48,953 nt of DNA, taken from IMG/VR virus record IMGVR_UViG_3300030119_000062, positions 1 through 48,953 of that record; one strand, written 5' to 3'. The position numbers and the translations under genes are program-made. Positions 47,335-48,953 of the stretch are shown piece after piece. The DNA is from a virus. Under the pieces are notes generated by a model. The model had not been told where the DNA came from. It saw only the letters and a program-made list of their open reading frames with translations, and made no database searches. Within the stretch, counting starts at the first letter, position 1. Each line of letters begins with the position of its first letter.

Positions 47335-48939
47335 TTATTTCCTACCTGCTGGCATATAATCTATATAAAAGCCATTTATAATATAAGGAGATCTTTGATC
47401 ATCACTAGAGATTCTTAATGAAATTGTATTGCCTGTTCCTTCAACTGCTTGCCTAACTAAAGGATTTTCAGGCGCACCAAATGTATCTGTACCAAATACA
47501 GCAGTTCCAAATACTGCAGGAAGAGGGATGTGATCTAATACATAAGTAGGAGGTTGAGGAGTATTATTATCCTCAAAGTCATACTTTACATTTAGTTGAG
47601 GTTGTATTGTTCCTTCAGGAGTTACAGATAACTTAATATATTTTATTGTCTTTCTAGTTCCTATATCTCCAAAATCTAAATCAGGTGTAAAGTATTCTGC
47701 AGACATATTAGTAGCTGTTCCTGCAGGATTAAATGTACTCCCTGTATCATGGTTATAAACATAACCTGAGTTATCGCCATGATAAGCCTGTTCTATACCA
47801 TCTTTATCTAAACCTGAAGCAAGTGCATTAGCCTGTATGCCTTTTGTTTCAGACCATTCAAATCCATTAGGAGTAAGTGTTCCTATAATACCTTTAGCTT
47901 CTGACGAGGCTAAACTTGTGTTTGTATAAAATAATCTATATTGAGATTTACTTCTAAGAACACCGCTGCTAATAGTAAAGTTATTAATATTATCTGCTAA
48001 AGCAGTAGTAACTTTTTGTATCTGCCTACTAACAGAACTTAACTCTACGTCACCAATTCTTGCTGTACCTGCAAAAGTACGAATACCATCAGGACTAAGA
48101 AATAAAAGATCACCACCTATCTCCTGAATACTTTGTCCATCTAAACAGCCAACATTTCTTGTGACAGGCACAACTGCAATATTTGTAGAGTCACTAATGT
48201 TTATTAATCTAAAAATACTATTAGTACAAAAAATAACTAAATCACTACGGAAGCTTGCAAGTCCTACAACTGAATCAGTTAACTGTATACTTCCTGCGCC
48301 TGAGCCACTAAAAGAATCAGGATCAACACTAGAACTAAAAAATATAGTGTTCTTTGCAGTAGACGCACCGCCTACTACAAAATGATTCTCGTGCATTACT
48401 CCTACTGAAGGAGCTGTTGTACCATCAACTGTAATCTCACCTGCAAAAAAAGTTCTGGTATTTAAATTACCTGTACCTGTCATTCTAAAAAAGAAAGGTT
48501 TATTAGCTCCATCACAGATTAATAAATCACCATAATCTGTAGTGCCTTCAAATATAGAAAAAGTACATTGACCTTGACCTGTTCGATCATCATTAGATCT
48601 AGCATTAAATGTAGTTAGATTATCACCGCTTCCAGATACACTAGCTTTATTTATTTGTATCCAGCTAGTTCCATCTTGACTAAAAAATATACCTGTACCA
48701 GAACAAACAACTAAACCATCTGCATACACAGCCATTCCCAAAACAGGATTACTAGAGTTAGGCCTAGCTGAAGATCCTCCACCAAATAAATTAAATCCAC
48801 TTATTCGTCTATAGCCTCCATCAGGATCTACTTCAAAGTTTAATAACTTTGTAGCTAATCCAGGCTGTCTCATTATTTCAAGTTGATTTAAATTTACATT
48901 TAAACCACCTCGACAAGATAAGGCAAAAGGCTGAGACAT
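47335..48939 (-). CDS. Tail stabiliser / tail tubular protein B-like
   Basis: A 534-aa protein, beta-rich throughout (GLVVCSGTGIFFSQDGTSWI, SGSGAGSIQLTDSVVGLASF, LLFLSPDGIRTFAGT). Repeated short strands suggest a beta-propeller, as in stabilisation proteins and gp12/TTPB of short-tailed phages, which close the portal exit and carry fibres. In the circular genome it follows the adaptor gene with a TAATG overlap; its start is repeated at 1-101. No enzyme motif. Confidence 0.7.
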   Translation of the reverse strand: MSQPFALSCRGGLNVNLNQLEIMRQPGLATKLLNFEVDPDGGYRRISGFNLFGGGSSARPNSSNPVLGMAVYADGLVVCSGTGIFFSQDGTSWIQINKASVSGSGDNLTTFNARSNDDRTGQGQCTFSIFEGTTDYGDLLICDGANKPFFFRMTGTGNLNTRTFFAGEITVDGTTAPSVGVMHENHFVVGGASTAKNTIFFSSSVDPDSFSGSGAGSIQLTDSVVGLASFRSDLVIFCTNSIFRLINISDSTNIAVVPVTRNVGCLDGQSIQEIGGDLLFLSPDGIRTFAGTARIGDVELSSVSRQIQKVTTALADNINNFTISSGVLRSKSQYRLFYTNTSLASSEAKGIIGTLTPNGFEWSETKGIQANALASGLDKDGIEQAYHGDNSGYVYNHDTGSTFNPAGTATNMSAEYFTPDLDFGDIGTRKTIKYIKLSVTPEGTIQPQLNVKYDFEDNNTPQPPTYVLDHIPLPAVFGTAVFGTDTFGAPENPLVRQAVEGTGNTISLRISSDDQRSPYIINGFYIDYMPAGRK

Positions 48940-48953
48940 TAGAGAAACCTTAT
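48839..48953. repeat. Terminal direct repeat, right copy (circular overlap)
   Basis: Identical to bases 1-115. The copy contains the first codons of the stabiliser gene and the last codons of the adaptor gene (stop at 48939-48941 reading from the minus strand). It marks closure of the assembly; remove one copy to obtain the unique circular sequence. Confidence 0.95.

Overview
The window is a complete, circularly assembled genome of a tailed phage with podovirus-like architecture. The first 115 bases recur exactly as the last 115, so the unique length is about 48,838 bp. The sequence is A+T-rich. It combines a T7-type replication set (primase-helicase, family A DNA polymerase, gp2.5-like SSB, exonuclease, endonuclease I, DUF3310) with a short-tail structural module. 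Several small Lys/Arg-rich proteins, an EF-hand membrane protein, a 111-aa 'MAHFAEID' protein and LamG or glycine-rich adhesins resemble proteins I associate with uncultured marine phages and pelagiphage/cyanophage relatives. The host cannot be named from sequence; a marine Gram-negative bacterium is the best inference, supported by the spanin pair. I see no RNA polymerase, integrase, repressor or tRNA gene, so a lytic phage relying on host RNA polymerase is likely.

Layout. Two divergent arms start from a regulatory region at about 9.78-10.67 kb and converge at about 23.26 kb. The plus arm (10.67-23.26 kb) holds early genes of unknown function (10.67-15.03 kb), a DUF932 protein closed by a terminator (16.04-16.08 kb), then, behind its own sigma70-like promoter (16.44 kb), the replication and nucleotide-metabolism genes. 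The minus arm reads from 9.78 kb down to 1, across the circle junction, and on from 48.95 kb down to 23.26 kb. In order it encodes terminase small subunit, a small resolvase-linker-like protein, terminase large subunit, portal, an overprinted 75-aa gene, a 599-aa structural protein, scaffold, major capsid protein, three small basic proteins, tail adaptor, stabiliser/tail protein, fibres and adhesins, a tail-fibre assembly chaperone-like protein, membrane proteins, five large probable ejection proteins (1216, 441, 192, 847 and 1496 aa), the lysis cassette (GH24 lysozyme, membrane protein, small exported protein, overlapping i-spanin/o-spanin) and four small basic proteins.

How it works together. 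Host RNA polymerase probably starts from overlapping, face-to-face promoters at 9.79-9.82 kb. The terminase promoter lies so close to the terS start codon that the mRNA would be leaderless. Early genes prepare the host and the T7-like replisome copies the DNA. The minus arm builds the capsid, packages DNA and makes a tail with lectin-like adhesins. The ejection proteins carry a transglycosylase domain, a LysM-like domain with a cationic N-terminus, and a C-terminal domain resembling the ADP-ribosyltransferases of phage polyvalent proteins, suggesting delivery of a host-modifying enzyme with the DNA.

The least explained parts are structured non-coding segments in the plus arm. The strongest is a roughly 150-nt element at 22.83-22.98 kb with several nested helices plus one 8-bp crossing (pseudoknot) helix, directly upstream of a small gene. 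Others lie at 10.59-10.65, 11.15-11.38 and 14.02-14.10 kb.
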